A DNA stretch of 64,000 nucleotides from Terriglobia bacterium (GTDB lineage: Bacteria > Acidobacteriota > Terriglobia > Acidiferrales > UBA7541), in contig JAIQGG010000002.1 in assembly GCA_020072785.1 (NCBI GenBank), forward strand, positions 310,001-374,000, in the 5' to 3' direction. Below, one piece after another: positions 1 to 9,035 of the stretch. Each line of letters starts with the position of its first letter. The stretch's first letter is position 1. The notes under the pieces were generated by a model, which did no database searches, had not been told where the DNA came from, and saw nothing but the letters and a program-made list of their open reading frames with translations. Both the position numbers and the translations under genes were made by a program.

Positions 1-1
1 C

Positions 2-88
2 GAAGTCGCCCAGCGCATCCTCGACGAAGTGCTGCGGCTGCGCGCCACGCCGCGCCTGGCGCCGGTGGCTCGGCGCTCGCAGGCCTGA
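2..88 (+). CDS. 3' end of a truncated gene, probably CoaBC (phosphopantothenoylcysteine decarboxylase/synthetase)
   Basis: Only the last 28 codons are present, ending at TGA 86-88, so the gene begins outside the window. The visible tail contains EVAQRILDEVLRL, which resembles the C-terminal helix of CoaBC (Dfp) proteins, where a similar A-x-R-(IL)-LDE motif occurs. CoaBC would convert phosphopantothenate to phosphopantetheine in coenzyme A synthesis. It sits 7 bp upstream of the UDG gene and runs the same way, which suggests a shared operon. The assignment rests on a short tail and on neighbouring genes, so it is tentative. Confidence 0.35.
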   Translation, partial: EVAQRILDEVLRLRATPRLAPVARRSQA

Positions 89-95
89 AGCGATC

Positions 96-1007
96 ATGCC
101 CGCCCGCCTCGACGAAGCACTCCGCGAAAAGCTGACCCAGCGCCTCCGCTACTACGAGGACATCGGAATCACTCTGTTCTATCGGGGCCGGGCTGCGGCG
201 GCCGCCGCGGCCGAGCCGGAATTGCCGTCCATTGAGCTTTCCGTGGAAGCCCCCGTGGAAGAATCTGTCGCATACGAATCCCCATCCGCTGCTGTCCCGG
301 AAAAGGAAGAGATCTTGGCGAAGCGCTCTGCCGCACCCGCAACATCCCATTCCAGCCCTGCCGTGCCGAAGGCCGCTGTGCTTTTCACTCCCCCGGCGCT
401 CTCGCTCTTCGAATCCGCCGCGCGCGTGGCCGGCGATTCGCTGGTAAAAATCCGCGCGGAGATCGGCGAGGACTGTCAGCGCTGCAAGCTGTGCCGCCAG
501 CGCAGCAAGATCGTCTTCGGCGACGGCAATCCGCGCGCCGAGCTGGTCTTTGTGGGCGAAGGGCCGGGGCACGACGAAGATGTGCAGGGACTGCCGTTCG
601 TGGGCCGCGCCGGGAAGCTGCTGACGCAGATGATCGAGGCCATGGGCCTGGCGCGGCAGGACGTGTACATCTGCAACGTGGTGAAGTGCCGCCCGCCGGA
701 GAATCGCCAGCCGGAAAAGGACGAAGTGGAGATTTGCTCGCCCTACCTGGTGCGGCAGATCGACGCGATCGCGCCGAAAGTGATCGTGGGCCTGGGAGCC
801 ACGGCCTCGCGCACCCTGCTCAACACCGAGCGCGGAATCTCCCAGTACCGCGGAGAGTGGCAGGAGTTCCGCGGCAGGAAGTTCATGGCCACCTATCATC
901 CCGCCTACCTGCTGCGCAACCCGGCCGCCAAGGCCGACGTCTGGAAAGACCTGCAGAAAGTCATGGCCGTGCTCGGCCTGGCTCCCAGGAAGGGCAAGCC
1001 GGCGTAG
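96..1007 (+). CDS. Family 4 uracil-DNA glycosylase (4Fe-4S)
   Basis: 303 residues. The catalytic domain starts near residue 115; the first ~110 residues are a low-complexity Ala/Glu/Pro-rich extension not needed by the family. Motif A is GEGPG (154-158) followed by DEDVQGLPFVGRAG, and the motif-3 region is TYHPAYLLRNP around His278. Cys127/Cys130, Cys208 and Cys224 have the spacing (CxxC and C-x15-C) of the 4Fe-4S cluster ligands of family 4 UDGs. The enzyme removes uracil from DNA as the first step of base excision repair. It lies between the CoaBC-like tail and priA on the same strand. The N-terminal extension may be a flexible linker or partner-binding arm; this is inference. Confidence 0.9.
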   Translation: MPARLDEALREKLTQRLRYYEDIGITLFYRGRAAAAAAAEPELPSIELSVEAPVEESVAYESPSAAVPEKEEILAKRSAAPATSHSSPAVPKAAVLFTPPALSLFESAARVAGDSLVKIRAEIGEDCQRCKLCRQRSKIVFGDGNPRAELVFVGEGPGHDEDVQGLPFVGRAGKLLTQMIEAMGLARQDVYICNVVKCRPPENRQPEKDEVEICSPYLVRQIDAIAPKVIVGLGATASRTLLNTERGISQYRGEWQEFRGRKFMATYHPAYLLRNPAAKADVWKDLQKVMAVLGLAPRKGKPA

Positions 1008-1095
1008 CCGGCATGGCAATTCTCCGTGGCCTGTCTGCCGCGCTGCTCCTGCGGGAGAAGCCGCCGCTGCCAATCCTGCTAAACTACAACGCGCA

Positions 1096-3534
1096 ATGAG
1101 CGAACTGTACTGCGATGTGGCGTTGCCGGTGCCGCTGGCCTCCCTCTTCACCTATGCCGTGCCGCGGGAGATGGCGGAGACCGTGCGCGTGGGTAGCCGG
1201 GTGCTGGTGCCCTTCCGGCGGCGCACCTTCGTGGGCGTGGTGGTGGCGCTGGGTACGCAGCCACCGGCCACGGCGCAGATGCGGCCCATCACCCAGCTGC
1301 TCGATCTCCTGCCGGCGCTGCCTCCCTCCCTGATGGAACTCGGCCAGTGGATCACCAGCTACTACCTCGCTCCCCCGGGCGAAGTCTTTCGCGCCATGCT
1401 CCCGCCGGTGACGGAACTGCGCTCGCGGCAGGAGCTGCGGCTCACGCGGGCGGGGCGCGCGGCAATTGCCGAAGGCCCAGAGGGCGGCCTCTCCGCGGAC
1501 GAACTGGACACGTTGCAGGAAGTGGAGCGCGGGGAGAAGCGCGCGGGATTTGCCGTGCTGCCGAAGCAGGAAGAGAAGAAAACGCTGGCCGCCCGGCTGC
1601 TGCGCCGCGGCCTGCTGCAATTGCAGGAAGGCCTGGTCGGGACGAAACGCCGGCTGCAGCGCGTGATCGCCTGGAAGAGCGGGGCAGCGGAGAGTCTGAC
1701 GCACCTGGCGGAAAAAGAGGAGCGCATCCGGCAGATACTGGAAGTGGAGCGCGGGCCGCTGCCGCTGCCGGTGCTGTTGCGCGTGGCGCACGTGACGCGC
1801 GCGGTGATCGAGCGCCTGGTGAAGCAGGGGTTGCTCGAGAGCTGGGAAGAGCCCATCGATCCGGGCGAAGATCCCTTCGATGCGGGCTTCACACCCCCGG
1901 CCCACGAGCTCAACGAAGGGCAGGCGGCGGCGGCCGCGGCGATTCGCGCGCGGCTGGATGCGGGGGAATTCGGCGTGAGCCTGCTCTTCGGCGTCACCGG
2001 CAGCGGGAAGACGGAAGTGTACCTGCGCTGCGTGCAGGAGACGCTGGCGCGGGGCAAGACGGCCATCGTCCTGGTGCCGGAGATTGCGCTGACGCTGTGG
2101 ATCGGGCGGCTGTGCCGCTCGTGGTTCGGGGCGCGCTTCGAAGGCGTGGCCGTGCTGCATTCGGCGCTGAGCGACACCGAGCGCGCCCGCGAATGGTGGC
2201 GGGTGCGCAATGGCGAGGCCCGCGTGGTGGTGGGGACGCGCTCGGCGGTCTTCGCGCCGCTGGAAAACCTGGGCCTGCTCATCGTCGATGAGGAGCAGGA
2301 GGGCAGCTACAAGCAGGAAGAGACGCCGCGCTATCACGGGCGCGATGTGGCCATCGTGCGCGCCCAGCGGGAGAAGGCCGCGGTGCTGCTGGGTTCGGCC
2401 ACGCCGTCGCTCGAAAGCTTTCACCACGCGCGCTCGGGAAAGTACCAGTTGCTGCGCCTGGGCGGCCGCGTGGAAAACCGCCCCATGGCGCCGGTGGAGA
2501 TCGTGGACCTGCGCGACGACTTCCGCGAATCGCACAACACCAGTCCGATCTCGGGCGGGCTGCGGCGCGGCATCGAAGAGTGCCTGGCGGCGAAGACCCA
2601 GGCGCTGATCCTCATCAACCGCCGGGGCTATTCCTGGTTCGTGCTGTGCCGGAGTTGCGGGCTTTCGGTGCAGTGCGCGAACTGCAGCATCTCGCTTACC
2701 TATCACAAGCAGCGCAACCGCCTGGAGTGCCACTACTGCGGCGCCATGCAGCCCGTGCCGAAGAAGTGCCCGAAGTGCGCGTCGCAGTACCTGCACTATT
2801 TCGGGGAAGGCTCGGAGCAGCTGGAAGAACGCCTGCGCAAGGAGTTTCCCGGGGCGCGCGTGGGGCGGCTGGACCGCGACACGGCGCGCACCAAGCGCCA
2901 GTATCAGGAGACCCTGGCGGCGTTCGCCGGCGGCGCGCTGGATATTCTGGTGGGCACGCAGATGCTGGCCAAAGGGCACGACTTCCAGCGCGTGACGCTG
3001 GTCGGCGTGGTCTCCGCGGACTCCACCCTGAGCCTGCCGGACTTCCGCGCCGCCGAGCGCGCCTTTCAACTGCTGACGCAGGTGGCGGGCCGCGCGGGGC
3101 GCGGCGAGTTGCCCGGCCGCGTGCTGGTGCAGACCTTCTATCCTGAGCACTACGCGATCCGCGACGCCGCGCAGCAGGACTACGAGGCGTTCTTCGAGCG
3201 CGAGCTGCACTTCCGCCGCATGATGGGCTATCCGCCCTTCACCGCGCTGGCCAATATCCTCGTGCGCGACACCTCCTTGGAAAATGCCATCCGCTGGTCG
3301 CGCAAGCTCGGCGAGTTCTTCGCGCCGCACGACGGCCAGGGCGTGAAGGTGCTGGGGCCGGCGGCCGCGCCGCTGGCGCGCATTAAGAAGGAGCACCGCT
3401 TTCAGTTTCTGCTGAAGTCGCCGAAGCGTTCGCTGCTGACCAACCTCCTGCAGCAGACCCTGGCCTTCTGCGCGGCGCAGGAGATTCCGCGCACCGCCGT
3501 GCTGGTGGATATGGATCCGCTGAGTCTGTTGTAG
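1096..3534 (+). CDS. priA: Primosomal protein N' (replication restart helicase PriA)
   Basis: 812 residues, the usual length for PriA. An N-terminal 3'BD-like domain is followed by an SF2 helicase core with Walker A GVTGSGKTE (near residue 300), Walker B DEEQ (near 397) and a GSATPS motif. A zinc-binding region of paired cysteines (CRSCG, CANC, CHYCG, CPKC, roughly residues 518-560) is inserted in the second helicase domain. The sequence VAGRAGRG marks motif VI. PriA recognises abandoned forks and reloads the replicative helicase. ATG start at 1096; the gene is 88 bp after the UDG gene on the same strand. Confidence 0.95.
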   Translation: MSELYCDVALPVPLASLFTYAVPREMAETVRVGSRVLVPFRRRTFVGVVVALGTQPPATAQMRPITQLLDLLPALPPSLMELGQWITSYYLAPPGEVFRAMLPPVTELRSRQELRLTRAGRAAIAEGPEGGLSADELDTLQEVERGEKRAGFAVLPKQEEKKTLAARLLRRGLLQLQEGLVGTKRRLQRVIAWKSGAAESLTHLAEKEERIRQILEVERGPLPLPVLLRVAHVTRAVIERLVKQGLLESWEEPIDPGEDPFDAGFTPPAHELNEGQAAAAAAIRARLDAGEFGVSLLFGVTGSGKTEVYLRCVQETLARGKTAIVLVPEIALTLWIGRLCRSWFGARFEGVAVLHSALSDTERAREWWRVRNGEARVVVGTRSAVFAPLENLGLLIVDEEQEGSYKQEETPRYHGRDVAIVRAQREKAAVLLGSATPSLESFHHARSGKYQLLRLGGRVENRPMAPVEIVDLRDDFRESHNTSPISGGLRRGIEECLAAKTQALILINRRGYSWFVLCRSCGLSVQCANCSISLTYHKQRNRLECHYCGAMQPVPKKCPKCASQYLHYFGEGSEQLEERLRKEFPGARVGRLDRDTARTKRQYQETLAAFAGGALDILVGTQMLAKGHDFQRVTLVGVVSADSTLSLPDFRAAERAFQLLTQVAGRAGRGELPGRVLVQTFYPEHYAIRDAAQQDYEAFFERELHFRRMMGYPPFTALANILVRDTSLENAIRWSRKLGEFFAPHDGQGVKVLGPAAAPLARIKKEHRFQFLLKSPKRSLLTNLLQQTLAFCAAQEIPRTAVLVDMDPLSLL

Positions 3535-3643
3535 GCCTGCTGTGGTCTTCTTTTGTAGCGGCGCCCGACAGGCCGGCAACTTGCCGTTGTGGCGCCTGCC
3601 GAAGTTTTCCCGAGACGCTCGAGATACAGCCCCCCTGAAATTT

Positions 3644-4975
3644 TCAGGCCGCGCGTTTGTGCCAGAAGAAGTAGGCGGGGAGACCGAGGGCGAAAAGTCC
3701 GATGGCGATGGCGATGTTGGCGAAGCCCTGGGGATCGCGCAGCGCGACGTAGACGGCGTTGCCGACCAGGGCGGCGGCGACAATCACAAAGAGCAGCGGC
3801 GTCCAGGGATAGAAGGGGACGCGGTAGGGAATGGCTTTGGCGCCGTTGGCGCGGCGCAACGGGAAGATGCTGGCGGCGCCCAGGCCGTAGAAGATCCAGC
3901 CGATGAAGATGACCCCGCCGATCAGCTCGGTGAATTTTCCCGCGCAGGCCAGCAGGGCCGACCACACACCCAGGCTGATGACCGCGGCGGCGGGGGTGCG
4001 GAACTTGGGGTGCACCACGGCGAGCTTCTTGAAGAACAGATTGTCCTGGGCCATGGCGAAGAAGACGCGCGGGGCGGTGAGGATAACGCTGTTGGCGGCG
4101 CTGAAGGTGGAAATCAGGATGGTGAGGGCCACGATGCGGCCGGCCCAGGGGCCGAGGACGGCGGCGATGGACGTGGCGGCGATGGTGTCGCTGGCGGCCG
4201 CCGCGGCGGGGCCCAGCGCGACGAGATAGGCGAGCACGGCAATCAGATAGAGGCCGGAGAGAACGAGCGAGCCGGAGAGAAACGCGCGGGGAAAACTTTT
4301 CTGCGGATCCAGGACTTCGCCTGCGCTGTAAGTGCCGAACTGCCAGCCTTCGTAGGCCCACAGGACGGTAATCATGGCCAGGCCGAAGCTGGAGAGCAGC
4401 GAGAAGCCGTGCTGGTGGGAAACGAGCGCCGGGGGTAGATCCGCGGCATGGTGGCCCAGGGAGAGCAGCACGGCGCTCAGGATGACGATGATCAGCACCT
4501 TGATGAGCGTGGTCCAGTTCTGCAGGTCGGAACTTTTTCGCGTGCCCCAGACGTTGACCGCGGTGACCACCCCGATCATCAGGACGGCGGCAGCGGTGGT
4601 GCCGCCGCTGGAGAGGGGAATGACTTCGGCGAGGTAGCGGCTGAAGGCCCGGGCCAGCGCGGCCACCGAGCCGCTGGCAATGACCAGGAAGAGGCACCAG
4701 CCGTAGAGAAAGGCCAGGGGGCGGCCAAAGCCGTCGCGGATGAAGCAGTAAAGGCCGCCGGCGGAGGGATTCGTGGCCGCCAGCTCGGCATAGGTGAGCG
4801 CGCCGAGCAGCGAAAGGATGCCGCCGATGATCCACACCAGCATGGCGGCGCCGACGGAGCGGTCCACCTGGCGGAGAATGATGCCGGGGGTGAGGAAGAT
4901 GCCGGAGCCGATGACCGATCCGACGAACAGCAGGAGGAGGTCGCGCAGCCGTAAGGTACGAATCAGTGTGCTCAT
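3644..4975 (-). CDS. APC-superfamily amino acid permease
   Basis: 443 residues from the start chosen at 4975 (MSTLIRTLRLRD). An in-frame upstream start at 5098 would add 41 residues without membrane character. The protein is mostly hydrophobic, with about 12 predicted membrane helices. The first carries GSVIGSGIFLTPG, the glycine-rich unwound TM1 signature of the APC family. The substrate cannot be read from the sequence; neutral amino acid exchange, as in LAT-like members, is possible. It is convergent with priA and has no obvious operon partner. Confidence 0.85.
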   Translation of the reverse strand: MSTLIRTLRLRDLLLLFVGSVIGSGIFLTPGIILRQVDRSVGAAMLVWIIGGILSLLGALTYAELAATNPSAGGLYCFIRDGFGRPLAFLYGWCLFLVIASGSVAALARAFSRYLAEVIPLSSGGTTAAAVLMIGVVTAVNVWGTRKSSDLQNWTTLIKVLIIVILSAVLLSLGHHAADLPPALVSHQHGFSLLSSFGLAMITVLWAYEGWQFGTYSAGEVLDPQKSFPRAFLSGSLVLSGLYLIAVLAYLVALGPAAAAASDTIAATSIAAVLGPWAGRIVALTILISTFSAANSVILTAPRVFFAMAQDNLFFKKLAVVHPKFRTPAAAVISLGVWSALLACAGKFTELIGGVIFIGWIFYGLGAASIFPLRRANGAKAIPYRVPFYPWTPLLFVIVAAALVGNAVYVALRDPQGFANIAIAIGLFALGLPAYFFWHKRAA

Positions 4976-5118
4976 GCATCTCCCGGCGAAACGATTGGCG
5001 AAAAGCAACTGGCAGTTTGCGTGAAGCGGTGCAGAGACTGACAGTTGAGATCCTCCGGCCCCGGCAAAATCCGCCGGTACCTTAGGAGGACGGTCCAAAA
5101 ACTAATTGCAGCACGCAG

Positions 5119-5643
5119 CTAGTGCAACAGGAATCCGGTGATCGAGACAGCTACGCCCGAGGTGGCGGAAATGACTCCGAGCACGGGAAAAAGCTTCTTC
5201 TTGGAAATGAAGTACAGCGAACAGAGCACGAGGCCGAGCTCGAGAAAGCCCTCGCCGAGGTCGAAGCGCAGGGCCTGCTTTTCCGCCAGCACGCATTCTT
5301 TTTCCTTCGTCTGCGCCTCTTTCTGGATCTCCTTGGCTTCTTCGGCGTAGCGCTCCATTTCGATCTTGTAGCGCTCGATGAGGGCGGCGGATTTCTCGGT
5401 GAGCGGAAGGTTGCTGAGGAGGTCGCGCCCGAGCTCGAGGTTGTGACCTTTGATCTTCTTGGCCTGATAGAAGGACCACTGGTCGTTGGCTTCGGTGCGC
5501 ACGATCACCGCCTGGGTATGCGAGCGGTGGGACTGGATGGTAACCACGGCGAGAAACACGCCGATGACCGCGGCCATGATGCCGATCCTTTGCCCGGCCG
5601 GATCCGACTCATGTCCGCCTTCGTGATGCATCTCGTGTTCCAC
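5119..5643 (-). CDS. DUF4337-family membrane protein
   Basis: 174 residues. A His/Glu-rich N-terminus (MEHEMHHEGGHE) leads into a first membrane helix (about residues 20-37). A charged central stretch with coiled-coil character (EAKEIQKEAQTKEKE) follows, and two more helices end the protein. The pattern, including the QSHRSHTQAV...NDQWSFYQAKKIK block after the first helix, matches DUF4337. No function is established for this family. It lies between the permease and an HU-like gene, all on the minus strand, but gaps above 100 bp argue against tight coupling. Confidence 0.7.
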   Translation of the reverse strand: MEHEMHHEGGHESDPAGQRIGIMAAVIGVFLAVVTIQSHRSHTQAVIVRTEANDQWSFYQAKKIKGHNLELGRDLLSNLPLTEKSAALIERYKIEMERYAEEAKEIQKEAQTKEKECVLAEKQALRFDLGEGFLELGLVLCSLYFISKKKLFPVLGVISATSGVAVSITGFLLH

Positions 5644-5857
5644 GGGTAGCGACTCTCCTTCGCTTCAGATTGTGCAGTGGAGACAGCCAAAAAATAATCA
5701 TACCGTCCCTGCAGCCGGGGTCAACGGTAAGTTCGAAGGGAAGTGCGGGGGCGGCGGAGAGGCGGGTGCGCTTTTCTTCGGCCGCGCCGGGAACGGCGCG
5801 GAGGAGGGAGCCGGGTAAGCGCCTTGCGGTGTGCGCCGCGGCGAGCGCCGCCGCGCC

Positions 5858-6124
5858 TTAGATGCCTTGCAGTTCTTTGCCGGGCTTGAAGCGCACGGCC
5901 TTGCCCGGGGGGATGCTCACTTCTTCCCCGGTGCGGGGGTTGCGCCCGATGCCGGTCTTGCGCGGCTTGACGCTGAAGACGCCGAAGCGGCGCAGCTCGA
6001 TGCGCTGGCCGCGGCCCAGGGCGCTCTTGAGCGCCTCAAAGATGGTTTCCACGGCCTGTTCGGCCTTGGTGCGGCTGATATTCGTGCGGGTCACGACGGC
6101 GTTGACGATGTCCAGCTTGATCAC
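5858..6124 (-). CDS. HU/IHF-family nucleoid protein
   Basis: 88 residues. The DNABII fold is clear: an N-terminal helical part (MIKLDIVNAVV...SRTKAEQAVETIFE), then GRGQRIELRRFGVFSVKPR and the DNA-inserting arm RNPRTGEEVSIPPGKAV, closing with RFKPGKEL. The arm proline (NPRTGE) that kinks DNA is present. It would act as a dimer that bends and compacts DNA. The IELRRFGVF and NPRTGE pattern is closer to the IHF-like branch, but HU and IHF cannot be separated here. Confidence 0.92.
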   Translation of the reverse strand: MIKLDIVNAVVTRTNISRTKAEQAVETIFEALKSALGRGQRIELRRFGVFSVKPRKTGIGRNPRTGEEVSIPPGKAVRFKPGKELQGI

Positions 6125-6256
6125 AGAGTCCTCCCCGGACCGCGGCGAACCCGATGCTAGTTGCTGAGTTCCGGGTTGTCAAGACGTGCCCTGTGTACTA
6201 CACTGCGCTTCTTTTTGCAGCACACCATTCTTCGCTGAGAGCCACGGGAGGTACGG

Positions 6257-6811
6257 ATGTCGGTCAAGCCGGATCGCTGGATTCGCCGCATGGCGTTGGA
6301 ACACAAGATGATTGAGCCGTTCACGGACCGCCAGATGCGCGAAGGGGTGATCAGCTACGGCGTATCGTCCTACGGCTACGACATCCGCGTGGCCGACGAG
6401 TTCCGCATCTTCACCAACGTGAACTCCACCATCGTGGATCCCAAGCATTTCGATCCCCGCTCGCTGGTGGATTTCAAGGGCGACGTGTGCATCATCCCGC
6501 CGAATTCCTTCGCGCTGGCGCGCTCCATCGAATATTTCCGCATCCCGCGCAACGTCCTGACGCTATGCGTGGGCAAGTCCACCTACGCGCGCTGCGGGAT
6601 CATCGTCAACGTCACGCCCTTTGAGCCGGAATGGGAGGGCTTCGTGACCCTGGAGATCAGCAACACCACGCCGCTGCCGGCCAAGATCTACGCCAATGAA
6701 GGACTCTGCCAGGTGGTCTTCTTCCTCTCCGACGAGGACTGCGAAGTCTCCTACAAGGACAAGAAAGGCAAATACCAGTCGCAACAGGGAATCGTCCTGC
6801 CGCGGCTGTAA
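6257..6811 (+). CDS. dcd: dCTP deaminase
   Basis: 184 residues, the family length. It has the trimeric dUTPase-like fold signatures: SSYGYDIRV near the N-terminus, the KSTYARCGI segment (about residues 112-120) and [14 protein letters not shown], which carries the catalytic glutamate. The enzyme deaminates dCTP to dUTP for thymidylate synthesis. The start at 6257 is preceded by GGGAGG (about 6246-6251). It is divergent from the HU-like gene across 132 bp. Confidence 0.93.
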   Translation: MSVKPDRWIRRMALEHKMIEPFTDRQMREGVISYGVSSYGYDIRVADEFRIFTNVNSTIVDPKHFDPRSLVDFKGDVCIIPPNSFALARSIEYFRIPRNVLTLCVGKSTYARCGIIVNVTPFEPEWEGFVTLEISNTTPLPAKIYANEGLCQVVFFLSDEDCEVSYKDKKGKYQSQQGIVLPRL

Positions 6812-6829
6812 GTCCTGCGTTTGCTCCCC

Positions 6830-7798
6830 CTAGCCTTGCGGCGAGCGTTCCGCGGGGGAGGATCTCCCCGCGGAAGAGAGCGGATAGCCGCGCGCGCGCC
6901 AGGCGCCGAGCCCGCCCTGCAGCGGACGGATGCGCGCGATGCCCTGTTTCTTGAGGAGCAGCGCCACACGGGCGCTCGTGGCTTCGTTGGGTCAAGTACA
7001 GTAGAGGATGACCTCGCGGTCGCGCGGCAGCCGTTCGTTCCTCTCCTGCAGTTCCTGCGCGTCCATGTGCAGTGCGCCGGGAATCGTTTCTGGAGCGGCG
7101 TCGAAATCCAGGGCGTGGCGCAGGTCCACGATCACCATCTCTTCGCCGGCCTCGAGCTTTTCTTTCAATTCCTCGGGGGTGATCCGCGCAATGCGCAGCT
7201 CGCGGAGGAAGCGCTGCCGGGCAATGAATTTCCAGCCAATGTAGGCGGCCAGAGCGCCGGCCAGCAGAACAAGCAAGGCCCCGCCCAGCGAGAGTGCGCG
7301 CTCGGCAACGCTTTCCAGTTGTCCGCTGAAAGCATAACCCAGCCCCAGGAAGCTCCCGGCCCAGAATAGCGCGCCCGCCGCGTCGAAAAGCAGAAAGCGC
7401 GCCGGCTGCATGCCGAAAATCCCGGCCAGGGGCGGAGCCACGGTGCTCAATCCCGGGAGGAATTTGGCCACCAGCAGGGAGCGCGCGCCGTGCCGGGCGA
7501 AGACGCCTTCGGTCCGGCGGACGCAGGAATCGGGCTCGAGCGAAATGCGGCAGAGCCACTGCAGGACGCGATTCCCGCGGCGGCGGCCCAGTTCGTACCA
7601 GAGCACGTCGGCGAGGAGCGCCCCGCAAACCGCGGTGATCAGCGAGACTGCCAGACTCAAGCGCCCCGCTCCGGCCAGCGCGCCCGCCGCCAGCAGCAGC
7701 GGGATCGCCGGCAGCGGCAGGCCGAGCTGTTCGGCAAAGACCCAGACGAAGAGAACCAGCGAGCCGTGTTTCAGTAGAAATTCGAGCGGGCCGTGCAT
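6830..7798 (-). CDS. DedA-family membrane protein fused to a rhodanese domain, with an in-frame TGA (possible selenocysteine codon)
   Basis: The N-terminal ~200 residues are a DedA/VTT membrane domain (FAEQLGLPLPAIPLLLAAG, then a re-entrant ELGRRRGN...FLPGLSTVAPP motif). A rhodanese domain follows (VIVDLRHALDF...GALHM). Standard translation stops at TGA 6992-6994, codon 269, right after ILYCT. Beyond it the same frame runs 53 more codons to TAG 6830-6832 and encodes the rest of a normal rhodanese domain (PNEATSARVALLLKKQG, then LQGGLGAWRARGYPL). The TGA takes the second Cys position of a C-x-C-P-N-E motif. Selenocysteine insertion, a nonsense mutation or a sequencing error could each explain this. 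If read through, the product is 322 residues. Confidence 0.75.
6963..6982 (-). promoter_or_regulatory. SECIS-like hairpin just after the in-frame TGA
   Basis: On the minus strand a hairpin starts 9 nt after the TGA. GCCACG (6982-6977) pairs with TGTGGC (6968-6963), five Watson-Crick pairs plus a G-U, around the loop AGCGCCCG. Bacterial SECIS elements are short stem-loops a similar distance downstream of UGA, with a G in the first two loop positions; here loop position 2 is G. A six-pair stem in GC-rich DNA can occur by chance, so this supports but does not prove selenocysteine insertion. Confidence 0.35.
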
Positions 7799-7807
7799 GA
7801 AACGCGA

Positions 7808-8425
7808 TTACCCTTTCTTCCCGCTGGGAACGAGCGGGGAGATGTTTCCCCACGTGCCCGACATGACGAACTCGGAAAGGGGCTTGCGGCTCCGCGGCTC
7901 CAGTTCGCGCTGGCGCAGGTTTTCCGGCAGGGAAGCGGGGTCGCCAGCATAGCCGATGGCGATGGCGGCGACGGGTTCCCAGCCGTCCGGGATATGGAAC
8001 GTTGCGCGGGCTTTATCGGCGTCGAATCCGCCCATCTGGTGGATGAAAAGCCCGCGGGCGGTGGCTTCCAGGGCCAGGCTGGTGCTGGCCGCGCCCACGT
8101 CATGCAGGGCGTGACGGTTGGGCTTGCCGTTGTGGTGGAAGCTGGTGCGCGCGACGGAGAGCGCGAGGACCGGCGCCGCAGCGGCCCAGGCCTGGTTCCA
8201 CTCTATCAGGATGGAGAGCATGCGCTGGTATTCTTCCGGGTACTCTTTGGTGGCGACGAGATAGGCCCAGGGCTGGTCGTTGAAGCAGGAGAGCGCCCAC
8301 CGCGCCGCTTCGAACAGGCTGCAAAGCTCCGCGGCCGGGACGCGCTTGTCCGCGAAGGCCCGGGGGCTCCAGCGGCGCCGCAGCAGTTCGTGGATGGGGA
8401 AATCGTTCGTTGCCGGGTTTTCCAT
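7808..8425 (-). CDS. Nitroreductase-family FMN oxidoreductase
   Basis: 205 residues. The N-terminal RRRWSPRAFADKRVP is the FMN-phosphate binding arginine/serine motif of the family, and EAARWALSCFNDQPWAYLV is the helix that stacks on the flavin. The DVGAASTSLALEATARGL helix and EPVAAIAIGYAGDP near the C-terminus are also typical. It probably reduces quinones, nitro compounds or other electrophiles with NAD(P)H; the substrate is unknown. GGAAGG lies just before the ATG at 8425. A MarR regulator follows upstream on the same strand 62 bp away and may control it. Confidence 0.88.
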   Translation of the reverse strand: MENPATNDFPIHELLRRRWSPRAFADKRVPAAELCSLFEAARWALSCFNDQPWAYLVATKEYPEEYQRMLSILIEWNQAWAAAAPVLALSVARTSFHHNGKPNRHALHDVGAASTSLALEATARGLFIHQMGGFDADKARATFHIPDGWEPVAAIAIGYAGDPASLPENLRQRELEPRSRKPLSEFVMSGTWGNISPLVPSGKKG

Positions 8426-8487
8426 GTGCCTTCCTTTCGTCGTCAGAATTCTCCGGGCTGCGCGCTGGGCGCATGGCGCAGGTGCGG

Positions 8488-8943
8488 CTATCGCGGCGCG
8501 CGAGCGCGCACTTCCTCGAGCAGCCCGGCAAGGGTTTTCAGACGCGCTGCGGGGATGTGCCGTAGCTGGCGGCGGTGCAGCTCGCGCAGCGGCTGGTCCA
8601 GCCGCTGGAGGAGCTCCAGGCCCTGCGGCGTTATCCGGGTGGTCACTACGCGCCGGTCGTCTTTCCGGCGCTCCCGGGAAAGGAGCCCCTGCTTTTCGAG
8701 CCGGTCAAGCAGGCGGGTCATGTCCGGATCGCGCGTAACCATGCGCGCGGCGACTTCGCGGCAGCTGAGGCCCTCCGGGCCGGCGCCGCGCAGAATGCGC
8801 AGAACGTTGTACTGGGCCGGGGAGAGGCCGTGCGGCTTGAGCAGGCGCTCGACGCCCTGGAGCAGCCAGTCGGCGGCGCGCTGGAAGCTGACGAAGACCT
8901 CTTCCTCGCGGGGCAGGGGCGTGTGCGGGGAGCGCGGGTCCAT
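8488..8943 (-). CDS. MarR-family transcriptional regulator
   Basis: 151 residues with a winged helix-turn-helix: LSPAQYNVLRILRGAGPEGLSCREVAARM, then RLLDRLEKQGLLSRERRKDDRRVVTTRITPQGLELL, the DxR wing of MarR proteins. Such proteins bind palindromes as dimers and release DNA on ligand or oxidant binding. It lies directly upstream of, and co-directional with, the nitroreductase gene, so detoxification control is a reasonable inference. Confidence 0.9.
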   Translation of the reverse strand: MDPRSPHTPLPREEEVFVSFQRAADWLLQGVERLLKPHGLSPAQYNVLRILRGAGPEGLSCREVAARMVTRDPDMTRLLDRLEKQGLLSRERRKDDRRVVTTRITPQGLELLQRLDQPLRELHRRQLRHIPAARLKTLAGLLEEVRARAPR

Positions 8944-9035
8944 GGCGGCATAATACTCGTTATAACGACTATTGGCAACAGAAAAAGAATCCCCGCCGGC
9001 GGCCCCCGCCTACGGTCCTTCTGCTTACGGCCCCC

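Noticed and set aside
1084-3783. 899-codon minus-strand ORF
   Set aside because: It is the antisense shadow of priA in GC-rich DNA; the product is Arg/His/Ala-rich without motifs, while priA is complete.
6657-7853. 398-codon minus-strand ORF overlapping the DedA-rhodanese gene
   Set aside because: Different frame, Arg/Pro-rich, no motifs; the DedA-rhodanese frame is clearly the coding one.
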